64,000 nucleotides of DNA from Clostridia bacterium. Its GTDB lineage: Bacteria > Bacillota > Clostridia > Oscillospirales > CAG-272. The stretch spans positions 19,180 through 83,179 of the forward strand of contig JAFQOG010000008.1 of NCBI GenBank assembly GCA_017420755.1. The letters run 5' to 3'. Of this stretch, positions 37,606 to 47,335 are shown one piece after another. Position numbers and translations under genes: made by a program. The notes beneath the pieces were generated by a model. The model searched no databases. It was not told the DNA's origin and was given only the letters and a program-made list of their open reading frames with translations. The number at the start of each line of letters is the position of its first letter. Position 1 is the first letter of the stretch.

Positions 37606-37615
37606 TATCATGATA
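37606..37615. promoter_or_regulatory. Palindrome at the transcription start, candidate operator
   Basis: TATCATGATA is a perfect palindrome at about +3 to +12 of the predicted transcript, directly before the ribosome site, and suits autorepression by the HTH protein encoded next. Confidence 0.45.
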
Positions 37616-37632
37616 GCTTAGGAGGTGTGCGA

Positions 37633-38292
37633 TTGGAGGAAAAGGATTTAAAAGAGATAATTGCTCAAAATATTTTCTATTTGAGAACCATTAACCATAT
37701 GACTCAATACGAGCTGGGCGAACAGCTTAATTATTCCGATAAGGCAATCTCTAAATGGGAAAGGGCAGACGGAATTCCTGACGCGTATGTCCTAAAAAAC
37801 ATCGCACAGCTATTTGGAGTTACAGTTGATTATTTGCTAACAGAGCACTCTGAGCAAGATAAAAAGATAGAGAAAAAGCCCATCAACACGAGAGGCAGAG
37901 CACTAGTCCTTAATGTTGCCATGCTTTCTGTTGTTACAATCGCGGTGTTTTTGTTTGTAATAATTGCTCTTGCCACAGAAAAATATATTTGGCAAATTTT
38001 CATTTATGCACTACCCGTAATTGCGATTGTTGGCATAGTTTTCTCCGGAATTTGGAGAAGGACATTTGGCTTGTTCCTTTTTATATCATTACTTGTGTGG
38101 TCTATAATTCTCACCATCTATTTTGCTATGGGAAGCTATGTAACATGGCTCATTTTCTTGCTTGGTATACCCGCACAGGTTATCGTTTTCTTGAGCTTTG
38201 GTATAAAAATCAACATAAAAATGAACCAAAAGAACAATCCAATCCTAATTACCGCTATGGAGAAGATCCAAAAGAAATCCAAGAAAAAATAG
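37633..38292 (+). CDS. Membrane-anchored Xre-family regulator
   Basis: This protein of about 219 residues has a cytoplasmic Xre helix-turn-helix (NIFYLRTINHMTQYELGEQL, then NYSDKAISKWERADGIPDAY, about residues 11-66) followed by four hydrophobic segments at about 85-200 and a basic tail. It could sense the membrane or a hydrophobic signal, but none is known. The likely start is TTG at 37633, 7 nt from GGAGG (37621-37625); a GTG at 37627 almost touches that site. A palindrome at the transcription start suggests self-control. Confidence 0.8.
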   Translation: MEEKDLKEIIAQNIFYLRTINHMTQYELGEQLNYSDKAISKWERADGIPDAYVLKNIAQLFGVTVDYLLTEHSEQDKKIEKKPINTRGRALVLNVAMLSVVTIAVFLFVIIALATEKYIWQIFIYALPVIAIVGIVFSGIWRRTFGLFLFISLLVWSIILTIYFAMGSYVTWLIFLLGIPAQVIVFLSFGIKINIKMNQKNNPILITAMEKIQKKSKKK

Positions 38293-38312
38293 TCAAAAAC
38301 AAACACATCCCC

Positions 38313-38345
38313 CCACTCTACCAATCGTAGAGTGGATTTTTTTAA
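38313..38345 (+). terminator. Intrinsic terminator after the membrane Xre gene
   Basis: A 9-bp stem CCACTCTAC/GTAGAGTGG with a CAATC loop is followed by ATTTTTTTAA. Confidence 0.88.
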
Positions 38346-38394
38346 CTCTATTTTTATATTTTTCTATTGTAGAGGAAAAAATTATAATAAAAGG

Positions 38395-38423
38395 TGGACT
38401 ATTTGAGATTTTTTTGATAGAAT
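38395..38423 (+). promoter_or_regulatory. Probable promoter of the fakB-fakA pair
   Basis: TGGACT (38395-38400) and TAGAAT (38418-38423) have a 17-nt spacer, placing the start near 38430, after the alternative upstream start codon. Confidence 0.5.
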
Positions 38424-38469
38424 TTGAGTGTGCAAGGCACAATCAAAAAAGCTGAGAGGGATTTTTGAA

Positions 38470-39357
38470 ATGGCTGATTATGTAATTAGTGCATGCTCTA
38501 CAATGGATTTAACTGCAGAGCATACAAGAAAAAGAGACATCATGTTTTTGAACTTTAAATATTCTCTTGACGGAGCTGAGCATCTCGACGATATGTTCGA
38601 ATCAACCTCCGCTAAGGAATTTTATGACGCGATGGTAAATGGAGCAGACACAAAAACCTCCCAGGTTAATGTAGATGCGTATTTGACATTTTTTAGAGAG
38701 ATTTTATCACAGGGAAAGGATATATTACACATTTCCTTCTCGTCTGGCCTTTCTGGCTCGTATAATTCTGCAAGAATTGCAGCGGAGGAGATAAGACCCG
38801 AGTTCCCGGACAGGAAGCTACTTCTTGTTGACTCCCTTGCCGCATCATCCGGCTTTGGCTTGTTCGTTGATAAAATAGCCGACCTAAGAGATGAGGGAAA
38901 GACAATTGAAGAGGCATATACATGGGCGATGGAAAACAAAAATAAGGTTCATCACTGGTTTTCATCATCAGACCTCACCTTCTATGTAAAGGGTGGTAGA
39001 GTTTCCAAGGTTGCGGGCTGGTTCGGTACAATTTTGAAAATTTGTCCCGTTCTCAATGTTGATAAGCAAGGAAAGCTCATTCCTCGTGAGAAGGTTAGAG
39101 GAAAGGCAAATGCCCTTAAGCGTCTTGTAGAAAAGATGGTTGAAAATGCTGAAAATGGCGCAGATTACGACGATAAGTGCTATATTTGCAACTCTGATTG
39201 CTACGAGGACGCAGAATTCGTTAAGAATTTAGTAGAGGAGCACTTCCCTAAGCTCGCAGGAAAGGTTCAAATATTCAATATAGGACCAACAATTGGCTCA
39301 CATACCGGCCCCGGTACAGTAGCACTTTTCTTTATGGGTAAGGAAAGAATTGATTAA
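38470..39357 (+). CDS. fakB: DegV-family fatty-acid-binding protein (FakB type)
   Basis: This 295-residue DegV protein binds a fatty acid and presents it to the kinase FakA for phosphorylation. Family features are SACSTMDLT near the start, TSQVNVDAYLTFFREIL, ISFSSGLSGSYNSA with the acyl-contacting serines, DSLAASSGFGLFV, and the C-terminal IGPTIGSHTGPGTVALFFMG. GAGAGGG before the ATG at 38470 sets the start; an in-frame TTG at 38428 would lie at the very start of the transcript. The kinase gene follows 17 nt downstream, a strong functional link. Confidence 0.9.
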   Translation: MADYVISACSTMDLTAEHTRKRDIMFLNFKYSLDGAEHLDDMFESTSAKEFYDAMVNGADTKTSQVNVDAYLTFFREILSQGKDILHISFSSGLSGSYNSARIAAEEIRPEFPDRKLLLVDSLAASSGFGLFVDKIADLRDEGKTIEEAYTWAMENKNKVHHWFSSSDLTFYVKGGRVSKVAGWFGTILKICPVLNVDKQGKLIPREKVRGKANALKRLVEKMVENAENGADYDDKCYICNSDCYEDAEFVKNLVEEHFPKLAGKVQIFNIGPTIGSHTGPGTVALFFMGKERID

Positions 39358-39374
39358 TTTTTACGGAGATAATC

Positions 39375-41009
39375 ATGGACAATAACCACAACAAAATTAA
39401 TGGTGAAGACTATCGTAAGCTAATTATTACTGCCGCTCAATATCTTGAGGATAATAAAGAGGAAATAAACGATCTAAATGTTTTCCCCGTTCCGGATGGC
39501 GATACCGGCTCAAATATGTCAATGACCGTCTCTAAGGCTGCAGAGGAGCTTTTGAGATTAGGTAGCGATATGCCTCTTGATGAGGCAGCTAGCACCACCG
39601 CTAAGGCTATGCTTCATGGTGCAAGAGGAAACTCAGGCGTTATTATAAGCTTGCTTTTTAGAGGAATCGCTAAGGGGCTTATAAACGCTCAAGAGGCGGA
39701 CGGAATTGCATGGGCAAATGCTCTAAGAACAGGCGTAGAGGCTGCATATAATGCTGTCGATAATCCTGCCGAGGGTACAATTTTGACTGTTGCAAGATGC
39801 TGTGCGGAGGCGGCAGAGCAGGCAGCGGCTGAAAATAATAATTTTGAATATGTTCTTCAAAAGGTAATAGAGGCTGGCTCAAAGGCGCTTGCTGAAACTG
39901 TAAATCAAAACCCTGTTCTTGAAAAGGCAGGTGTTGTTGATGCGGGTGGTAAGGGATGGCTACTTGTATTACAAGCTATGCTTGACGCCTTGAATGCAGA
40001 CGGAATAAAGCTTGTTTTAAAGCCTGTTACACCCACTGTAACTAATGAAAGAGCAGATTTTTCGTCATTTAATACAGAGGAAATTACATTTGGCTTCTGC
40101 ACAGAATTTATCGTAAAAAAGCACGAGCCGGATTCTGATTCATCATCTCTTAAAGCGTATTTAAACGGAATGGGCGATAGCCTTGTTATGATAGACGATG
40201 GTGAAATTATAAAGGTTCATGTTCATACAAATGAGCCACATGCAGTTTTAGGCGAGGCTCTTAATTATGGCGTTTACGAAACCGTCAAGGTTGAAAATAT
40301 GCGTACTCAGCACACCAATAAGCTAGTTGATGCTCCTGCAACCGAAATGAAAAAGTATGGCTTTGTAAGTGTTTCTAGTGGAAGTGGAATGGATGATATT
40401 TTCAACGAGCTAGGCATAGATAAAATTGTTTCAGGTGGTCAAACAATGAATCCGGCAACCGAGGATTTAAGTGACGCAGTAGAGGCAATACCTGCTGAAA
40501 CCATATTCATTTTGCCAAATAACAAGAATATAATTATGGCGGCAAAGCAAGTAGCAGAGCTGACAAATAAAAATGTTATTGTAATTCCAACTCGATCTGT
40601 GCCACAGGGCTTTTCAGCAATGCTCGGCTTTGATCCGGAGGCTAGCGCTGAAGAAAACGAGGCGTCAATGACTGAATGCGCTCAAAATGTTGATACAATG
40701 CAAATCACATATGCCGCAAGAAACTCCAACTTTGACGATATGGACATATCAGAGGGCGATTTTTTGGCACTTCTTAATGATAAGCTACTTGCATCAGGCA
40801 AGGATTTAAATGAGCTATTTAATATGCTTATAGAGAATATAAGCGAAAAACAAAAAAGCTTTGTTAGCATTTATTATGGCGAAGGTATTTCCGAGGACGA
40901 AGCAGAAAAAACAGCCGAATATTTTAAAGGCAAGCTAGGCTCGGGCATTGAAATAAATCTATATAAGGGAGACCAACCGGTTTATTTCTATGTGATTTCT
41001 GCTGAATAA
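39375..41009 (+). CDS. fakA: Fatty acid kinase FakA (DhaL/DAK2 domain)
   Basis: This 544-residue kinase phosphorylates FakB-bound exogenous fatty acids for phospholipid synthesis. The N-terminal DhaL-like nucleotide domain has the Mg-binding aspartates Asp41 and Asp43 in PVPDGDTGSNM, plus HGARGNSGVI and DAGGKGW. The middle and C-terminal domains follow the FakA/YloV pattern (GDSLVMIDDGEIIKVHVHTNEP; GGQTMNPATED). CGGAGA precedes the ATG. It is cotranscribed with the DegV protein. Confidence 0.92.
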   Translation: MDNNHNKINGEDYRKLIITAAQYLEDNKEEINDLNVFPVPDGDTGSNMSMTVSKAAEELLRLGSDMPLDEAASTTAKAMLHGARGNSGVIISLLFRGIAKGLINAQEADGIAWANALRTGVEAAYNAVDNPAEGTILTVARCCAEAAEQAAAENNNFEYVLQKVIEAGSKALAETVNQNPVLEKAGVVDAGGKGWLLVLQAMLDALNADGIKLVLKPVTPTVTNERADFSSFNTEEITFGFCTEFIVKKHEPDSDSSSLKAYLNGMGDSLVMIDDGEIIKVHVHTNEPHAVLGEALNYGVYETVKVENMRTQHTNKLVDAPATEMKKYGFVSVSSGSGMDDIFNELGIDKIVSGGQTMNPATEDLSDAVEAIPAETIFILPNNKNIIMAAKQVAELTNKNVIVIPTRSVPQGFSAMLGFDPEASAEENEASMTECAQNVDTMQITYAARNSNFDDMDISEGDFLALLNDKLLASGKDLNELFNMLIENISEKQKSFVSIYYGEGISEDEAEKTAEYFKGKLGSGIEINLYKGDQPVYFYVISAE

Positions 41010-41025
41010 GCCCTACATAAAATCA

Positions 41026-41056
41026 AAAGCAGGTACGAAAGTACCTGCTTTAAATT
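41026..41056. terminator. Terminator after fakA, probably bidirectional
   Basis: An 11-bp stem AAAGCAGGTAC/GTACCTGCTTT closes a GAAA tetraloop between convergent genes. Confidence 0.88.
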
Positions 41057-41057
41057 T

Positions 41058-41720
41058 TTAGTTTCCCTTGGCATTTGGCTCGTAATCTCTTGATGATTGG
41101 CTTGGCTCTGGGGTTTCATAATTAGCTTGAGGCTCGTCAAGTATCTGTGTTGATGCGCTCTCATTGTACCTTTTGGAAATTTTTCCAAGGTAAAACAACG
41201 AAAAGAAGTTTTGTAGTCCACAAATAAATAACGAAATTCTAAACAATATCAAATAAGCAGTTGAGCTTTCGTTTGAATATTGCATACGAATAAGGGAAAA
41301 ACCGCCTAAAATCGCAAGACACGAAAATACAAGTAAAAACCACCACATTTTCATATCATATCGCTTTGCATAAATTACAGTTTGAAGCTTAAATGAGCCA
41401 TCTATAATGATTAAAAGACCTATCACCATAGGATATACATTCATTACGGCACTAGGAAATAGAAAGGCAACACCTGCACAAATAAAGGTTGTTGCATCAG
41501 CAACAATGGCAACAGCAAATCCAATGCCTCTTTCCTTTGCCGAAAGAATTTTTACAAGCTGAACAATAGATGCAATCAAAGCAACGCCACCTATTATATA
41601 GCTCGTTATATTCATTGCTTGTGTTGGGTATATAACAAAGCACGCTCCGGCAACACACAAAATAATTGCGATTACAAGATAGCCCCAACGGAAGCTTTTA
41701 ATTGATTTTAAAATTCCCAT
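41058..41720 (-). CDS. DUF308 (HdeD-like) membrane protein
   Basis: This 220-residue protein has six hydrophobic helices in pairs over residues about 12-180, the DUF308/HdeD pattern (YLVIAIILCVAGACFVIYP, then MVIGLLIIIDGSFKLQ). A hydrophilic tail rich in Pro, Ser and Glu follows. Its function is unknown; HdeD in enterobacteria is linked to acid resistance. The ATG overlaps the stop of the upstream ABC exporter gene by 1 nt (TAATG), so it is the third gene of that operon and may assist the exporter. Confidence 0.85.
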   Translation of the reverse strand: MGILKSIKSFRWGYLVIAIILCVAGACFVIYPTQAMNITSYIIGGVALIASIVQLVKILSAKERGIGFAVAIVADATTFICAGVAFLFPSAVMNVYPMVIGLLIIIDGSFKLQTVIYAKRYDMKMWWFLLVFSCLAILGGFSLIRMQYSNESSTAYLILFRISLFICGLQNFFSLFYLGKISKRYNESASTQILDEPQANYETPEPSQSSRDYEPNAKGN

Positions 41721-43492
41721 TAATTTTCACCATATCCTTCAAATTGACTATGATACAGCTCATAGTAAAAGCCTTTTTTTGCCAAAAGCTCATCGTGCGA
41801 GCCTTGCTCAATAATTTTTCCACTCTTCATAACCAAAATTATATCAGCCTCTCGTATCGTAGATAAGCGATGAGCAACGATGAACGAGGTTCTGTTCTTC
41901 ATCATAAGAGCAAACGCCTCTTGAATTTTAATTTCGGTTCTGGTGTCGATTGAAGAGGTAGCCTCGTCAAGAATAAGCATAGGTGGCAGGCAAAGCATAA
42001 TTCTTGCAATACAAAGAAGCTGCTTTTGTCCCTGCGAGAGAAGAGAGCTATCCTCTGACACTATTGTGTCGTAGCCGTTTGGCAAGCGCTTGATAAAGCT
42101 ATGCGCATGGGATAAGCGTGCCGCTTGGATTATTTCCTCGTCGCTCGCATTTGGGTTTCCAATTGCAATGTTATCTTTTATGCTGGCGTGTCGTATCCAA
42201 GTCTCTTGAAGAACCATTCCGTAGCTTTCACGCAACGATGCGCGAGTTATATCTCTTATGTCCGTTCCGTCAACTGAAATAGAACCGCCCTTAACATCAT
42301 AAAAGCGCATTAAAAGATTGATAAGCGTCGTTTTTCCACAGCCCGTAGGACCGACAATTGCAATCCTTTGACCATGGCTAACATCAAGCGAGAGGCTTTC
42401 GATCAGCCTTTGCTCGTCTGTGTAAGAGAAGAATACATCTTGAAGAGATATATTTCCGTTTACATCTGTTAAGCAAATGGCATCACTTGCATCAGGCTCC
42501 TCGCTCTTTTCATTTATAAGCTCAAAGATTCTATCTGCGCAAGCAAGAGCGTTCTGAAGCTCGCTTACAACGCCGGAAATCTCGTTAAAGGGCTTTGCAT
42601 ATTGTGTCGCATAGCTTAGAACACTTGATAAAGCACCCACGCTAAGCGCAAGACCACCACTTCCAATTACAGTAAAAGCGCCAACTAGAGCTGTAGCAGC
42701 GTAAACTAGCGCATTTACAAATCTAGTGGTAGGATTTACAAGAGAAGAGAAGAAAATTGCCTTAACAGAGCATTTTTGAAGCCTTCCGTTAACCTCGTCA
42801 AATTCCTCAATTGCCTCGTCCTCGTGAGAAAACGCCTTCACAACCTTTAAATTCCCAACCATTTCGTCAATTATCGCAGTTTGCTCGGCACGAGTCTTTG
42901 ATTGCTCATGGAACATAGAATATGTTTTCTTAGCAATAAAATTAGCGACAAATAGCGAAAGAGGAGTCAAAAGAACAACAACAAGCGCAATCTTAAAATT
43001 GATTAAAATTAGAAAAATAATAGTTCCTAAAACTGTAATAACGCCTGTAAATAATTGTGTAAATCCCATCAAAAGTCCATCGGCAAATTGGTCAACATCA
43101 GACACAATTCTGCTTACAATTCCACCATAAGAATTTGAGTCAATGTACTTTAAGGGTAGCCCTTGAAGCTTGTCAAACGCCTCGTTACGAACATCTCGAA
43201 CGATGTTGTAGGTGATTTTGTTGTTTATATTGCTCATTATCCATTGTAAAAGACCAATAATAACTGCAATTATACCAACTCTTAAAAGCAAATTCCAAAC
43301 TGCACTTCTGTCAACCGTACCTGCTCCATTTGCAAGTAAATCTATTGCTTGACCTATAACAATAGGAATATAAAGCGTTAGAGCAACAGTTGCGGTAGCA
43401 AAAAGAATAGAGAGAATAAGAAGTGGCGTGTACCTCTTAACATATTTTAGAACCTGCTTTATTGTGGAGAGCTTAAGCTTAGATTTTTTCAT
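41720..43492 (-). CDS. ABC exporter half-transporter, catalytically intact subunit
   Basis: This 590-residue half-transporter has six transmembrane segments (about residues 20-310) and a C-terminal ATPase. It has Walker A GPTGCGKTT, signature LLSQGQKQLL, Walker B LILDEATSSID with the catalytic Glu, and H-loop AHRLST. It overlaps the upstream half-transporter gene by 4 nt (ATGA). The pair is a heterodimeric exporter of the BmrCD/LmrCD/TM287-288 type, where this member supplies the canonical Glu and His. Substrates could be drugs, lipids or peptides; none can be assigned. Confidence 0.93.
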   Translation of the reverse strand: MKKSKLKLSTIKQVLKYVKRYTPLLILSILFATATVALTLYIPIVIGQAIDLLANGAGTVDRSAVWNLLLRVGIIAVIIGLLQWIMSNINNKITYNIVRDVRNEAFDKLQGLPLKYIDSNSYGGIVSRIVSDVDQFADGLLMGFTQLFTGVITVLGTIIFLILINFKIALVVVLLTPLSLFVANFIAKKTYSMFHEQSKTRAEQTAIIDEMVGNLKVVKAFSHEDEAIEEFDEVNGRLQKCSVKAIFFSSLVNPTTRFVNALVYAATALVGAFTVIGSGGLALSVGALSSVLSYATQYAKPFNEISGVVSELQNALACADRIFELINEKSEEPDASDAICLTDVNGNISLQDVFFSYTDEQRLIESLSLDVSHGQRIAIVGPTGCGKTTLINLLMRFYDVKGGSISVDGTDIRDITRASLRESYGMVLQETWIRHASIKDNIAIGNPNASDEEIIQAARLSHAHSFIKRLPNGYDTIVSEDSSLLSQGQKQLLCIARIMLCLPPMLILDEATSSIDTRTEIKIQEAFALMMKNRTSFIVAHRLSTIREADIILVMKSGKIIEQGSHDELLAKKGFYYELYHSQFEGYGEN

Positions 43493-45216
43493 ATCTCACC
43501 CTCCCCCTTGAATTGAGAATTGTATATTTCTCTATAAACAAGACAGCTATCGAGTAGCTCCTCGTGAGCACCAATACCAACAATCGCGCCATCGTCAAGA
43601 ACGACAATTTTGTCGGCATTAGCAATAGAGGCAGTTCTTTGAGATACAATAAATACAGTCGGCTTGTAATCAAGCCCTGCAATTGAGGCGCGAAGCCTTG
43701 CATCAGTTGCATAGTCAAGAGCAGATGCACTATCGTCTAAAATCAAAATTTCAGGCCTTTTAAGTAGCGCTCTTGCAATTGTAAAGCGCTGACGCTGACC
43801 GCCCGAGAGATTTTTTCCACCCTGTTCAATAACGAAATCGAGACCTTGAGGCTTGCTTTCAAGCACATCTAGTGCTTGCGCCGTTGTTATAGCCTCAATA
43901 ATTTCCTCGTCGGTTGCTCCCTCGTTGCCCCATTTCATATTTTCACGAATAGAGCCACTAAATAACACCGCTCTTTGTGGAACAACACCTATTTTGGAGC
44001 GAAGAAGCTCGGTAGGATAGCTCTTTACATTGACTCCATCTACTAAAACCTCGCCATCACAAGCATCATAAAACCTTGAAATAAGATTTATAAGAGAGGT
44101 TTTTCCCGAGCCTGTACCACCAATAATACCGACAACCTCGCCACGCTTGACGCTAAAATCGATGTCGTCAAGAGAGGTCTCAGAAGCGCCCGCATATCTA
44201 AGGTAAGCGTGTCTAAATTCAACGGAAATATCTGTTTTTACAGGCTCCGGTATTGTGGAATTGTCCGTAATAGATGGCTCAATTTCAAAAACCGCTTGAA
44301 CTCTGTTTCCACAAGCAACCGCTTTAGTAATAGTCACAATAAGATTGGCAAGCTTTATAAGCTCAACTAGAATTTGTGACATATAGTTGTATAGAGCAAT
44401 AACTTGTCCTTGCGTCAAATCGCCCATATCAACCCTTATCGCACCCTGCCAAATCAAAATAGAAATCGCTATGTTGACAATGGCATAGGTAGCAGGATTC
44501 ATAATTACAGAAATCTTACCGACGAATTTTTGAGCGAAATTTAGCTCGCTTGTAGCATTTCTAAACTCTTGACGCTCATTTTCCTCGTTTGCGAATGCGC
44601 GAATAACTCTTGCACCCGTGAGGTTTTCACGAGTTATTCCGAGCACTCTGTCAAGCTTTGCTTGAACCCTTTTGTGAAGAGGGATAGTCGCGCACATAAT
44701 ACCAAAAACAACAAGCCCTAAAACAGGAATAGCAACTGCAAAAACAAGAGCAGAGCTAACATCTATTGTAAACGCCATTATCATAGCACCAAAAACAATA
44801 AATGGTGAGCGCATAAATAAGCGCAAGGTCAAATTAACACCCGATTGAACTTGGTTCATATCACTTGTCATGCGAGTGATCATTGTTGAAGTGCCGAGCG
44901 TGTCAATTTCTGTATATGAAAGTGATTGAATATGTGAAAAAAGTGAATGCTTAACCTTAGTAGAGAAGCCAACTGCAGCCTTCGCCGCATAATATTGCGC
45001 TAAAAGCGTACAGCAAAGACCAATAACCGCAAGCGCAACTAAAATAAGACATCTTTGAACGACAAAGTCCTTATCTTTGTTAGCAATACCAATATCTATA
45101 ATGCTTGCAACAACCAAGGGGACAAATAACTCAAAGCTAGCCTCTAAAAGCTTGAAAAAGGGACTAATAATGCTTTCCTTTATGTATCCCTTCATAAATC
45201 TTAGTAATTTAAACAA
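43489..45216 (-). CDS. ABC exporter half-transporter with degenerate catalytic residues
   Basis: This 575-residue half-transporter has six transmembrane segments and a C-terminal ATPase. It has Walker A GGTGSGKTS, signature NLSGGQRQRF, and Walker B LILDDSASALD with Asp in place of the catalytic Glu. The switch reads SQRTAS, with Gln in place of the usual His. These changes are those of the non-catalytic partner in heterodimeric exporters. It starts with TTG at 45216, 7 nt after AAAGGA; an ATG lies seven codons downstream. The partner gene overlaps its 3' end. Confidence 0.93.
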   Translation of the reverse strand: MFKLLRFMKGYIKESIISPFFKLLEASFELFVPLVVASIIDIGIANKDKDFVVQRCLILVALAVIGLCCTLLAQYYAAKAAVGFSTKVKHSLFSHIQSLSYTEIDTLGTSTMITRMTSDMNQVQSGVNLTLRLFMRSPFIVFGAMIMAFTIDVSSALVFAVAIPVLGLVVFGIMCATIPLHKRVQAKLDRVLGITRENLTGARVIRAFANEENERQEFRNATSELNFAQKFVGKISVIMNPATYAIVNIAISILIWQGAIRVDMGDLTQGQVIALYNYMSQILVELIKLANLIVTITKAVACGNRVQAVFEIEPSITDNSTIPEPVKTDISVEFRHAYLRYAGASETSLDDIDFSVKRGEVVGIIGGTGSGKTSLINLISRFYDACDGEVLVDGVNVKSYPTELLRSKIGVVPQRAVLFSGSIRENMKWGNEGATDEEIIEAITTAQALDVLESKPQGLDFVIEQGGKNLSGGQRQRFTIARALLKRPEILILDDSASALDYATDARLRASIAGLDYKPTVFIVSQRTASIANADKIVVLDDGAIVGIGAHEELLDSCLVYREIYNSQFKGEGEI

Positions 45217-45314
45217 GGCATTTTCCTTTCGTCAAATAATATGTTAAAATGTATATTAAGTATATCACACATGCAGAAATATTACAATAAAAAACAAAAA
45301 TAAACTCAAAAAAG

Positions 45315-45344
45315 ATAAAAAACACGCATTTGCGTGTTTTTTAT
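45315..45344 (-). terminator. Intrinsic terminator after the RNase J gene
   Basis: AACACGCA and TGCGTGTT pair, with A/T runs on both sides, so on the minus strand the hairpin is followed by TTTTTTATC. Confidence 0.8.
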
Positions 45345-45348
45345 TTAA

Positions 45349-47175
45349 TTAAATTGTCATTATTATAGGTAAAATCAAGGGCTTACGCTTCGTTTTATTG
45401 AAAATATATTTTGAAATTGCGCCCTTCAAAATGCTTTTAAGGTCTCCCCATTCGTGCGCGCCTCTTGATAGAGCATCGATAATAGACGCAGTAGCAATCT
45501 CTCTTGCTCCATTCATTAGCTCCTCGTTTTCACGAACATAAACAAAGCCACGAGAGATAATTTCAGGACCGGCGAGAAGAATTCCCTCGTCGGAGCTAAT
45601 AGTAGCAACCGCTATTATAACTCCGCTTTCGGCAAGATTTTTTCTATCTCTTAAAACGATATTGCCGACATCTCCCATGCCACTTCCATCAATCAAAATC
45701 TTTCCGGCGGGGACAGGAGTTGGCAAAAATCTTGCGCCATCCTCGTCAATTTCAATCACCTTGCCAATGTCAGACACAAAAATATTCTCGCTCGGCATAC
45801 CCATGCCCTCAGCAAGCTCCTTGTGCTGAATTAAATGCCTGTATTCACCGTGAATTGGCATAAAATATTTTGGCTTTGTAAGAGAATGCATTAGCTTTAG
45901 CTCCTCTTGACAGGCGTGTCCCGAAACATGCACCTCAACGCTTGAATCGTGATATACGTTCACGCCTCTGCGATAAAGCTCATTTACGATTTTACCAACC
46001 AATGGCTCATTACCGGGAATAGCACTAGAGCTGAGCACAACAAGATCCTTGTCGGTAAGAGAAATTTTATCGTGGTCAGAGAACGCCATTCTGTATAGCG
46101 CGCTCATAGGCTCACCTTGGCTACCTGTTGTAACAATAGTGATTTTTTCAGGCGGATATTTCTTTATGTTATCAATATCAATAAGTACACCATCAGGAAC
46201 ATTCATATAGCCAAGCCTTACAGCCGCATTTACGACATTTATCATACTGCGTCCCGTAACGGCAACCTTTCGATTGTGTCTTACACTTGAATTGATGATT
46301 TGCTGAACACGGTGCACATTCGATGCAAAGGTCGCAATTATAATTCGCTTATCCTCAGCTTGAGAGAAAATTCTTTCAAGAGAAAGTCCAACCTTGCTCT
46401 CGGATGGGGTATAACCGGGGCGCTCTACATTGGTGGACTCACACAAAAGCATAAGAACTCCCGCATTACCTAACTCACCAAGTCTTGCGATATCCATAGG
46501 CTTGCTTTCAACTGGGGTGAGGTCAAGCTTAAAATCTCCTGTGTGAATTACAACGCCTTGAGGTGTGGTAATGGCAAGAGCACACGCATCGGCAATCGAG
46601 TGATTTACTCTTATAAATTCAACCTTAAAGCAACCGGCACTAACCTTGTCACCGGCAGAAACCGTCATTAGCTTAGAGCTCTGAAGAAGCTTATGCTCAA
46701 TTAGCTTGTTTTCCAAAATACCAAGCGTGAGCTTAGTTCCATACACAGGAACATTTATCGAGCGTAGAAAATAGGGAAGAGAGCCAATATGGTCCTCGTG
46801 ACCGTGAGTTATAAAAACGCCACGAATTTTGTCAACATTAGCCTCTAAATAGCTGAAATTTGGAATTACAAGATCAACTCCGAGCATATCGTCGTCAGGG
46901 AAGCCGATACCACAGTCAATAACGATAATATCGTTTTCACATTCTAAAACGGTAATATTCTTTCCAATTTCATTAAGTCCGCCAAGCGAAAAGATTTTAA
47001 GCTTTGGTAGTGCCTTTTTCGTCTTTTTAGGCACTCTTTTAGCCGGAGTTCTGTTCGATTTTGTGGCTTTAGTTGCCTTGCTTGTAGTTTTGGCGGTTGT
47101 CTTGGTGGTTTGTTTTTTAGTTGAGCCCTTGCGCCACTTTTGAGTGCTCGAGCCCTTAGTGTTTGTATTAGCCAT
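45349..47175 (-). CDS. rnj: Ribonuclease J
   Basis: This 608-residue metallo-beta-lactamase-fold RNase (endonuclease and 5'-3' exonuclease) functions in mRNA decay and rRNA maturation. The metal site is HGHEDH at residues 124-129. Other blocks are TGDFKLDLTPV, the beta-CASP segment (ATFASNVHRVQQII, TTGSQGEPMSAL) and HVSGHACQEELKLM. The first 58 residues are a Lys/Thr/Ser-rich low-complexity tail not seen in Bacillus RNase J1/J2. AAAGGAAATT fixes the ATG at 47175; a longer frame to 47262 lacks a ribosome site. Confidence 0.95.
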   Translation of the reverse strand: MANTNTKGSSTQKWRKGSTKKQTTKTTAKTTSKATKATKSNRTPAKRVPKKTKKALPKLKIFSLGGLNEIGKNITVLECENDIIVIDCGIGFPDDDMLGVDLVIPNFSYLEANVDKIRGVFITHGHEDHIGSLPYFLRSINVPVYGTKLTLGILENKLIEHKLLQSSKLMTVSAGDKVSAGCFKVEFIRVNHSIADACALAITTPQGVVIHTGDFKLDLTPVESKPMDIARLGELGNAGVLMLLCESTNVERPGYTPSESKVGLSLERIFSQAEDKRIIIATFASNVHRVQQIINSSVRHNRKVAVTGRSMINVVNAAVRLGYMNVPDGVLIDIDNIKKYPPEKITIVTTGSQGEPMSALYRMAFSDHDKISLTDKDLVVLSSSAIPGNEPLVGKIVNELYRRGVNVYHDSSVEVHVSGHACQEELKLMHSLTKPKYFMPIHGEYRHLIQHKELAEGMGMPSENIFVSDIGKVIEIDEDGARFLPTPVPAGKILIDGSGMGDVGNIVLRDRKNLAESGVIIAVATISSDEGILLAGPEIISRGFVYVRENEELMNGAREIATASIIDALSRGAHEWGDLKSILKGAISKYIFNKTKRKPLILPIIMTI

Positions 47176-47335
47176 AATTTCCTTTCTTAATGCATAGCAA
47201 AAAACCGTCATGTGACGGGAATATGAGGCAAAGGCGATTGTGCGTAAAACGACCCCACACAACGGCTTTGCGATTTTGAAACGAATGATTTATATACTCA
47301 TTTTATCATAGGTTTTACTTATAGTCAATAAAAAA

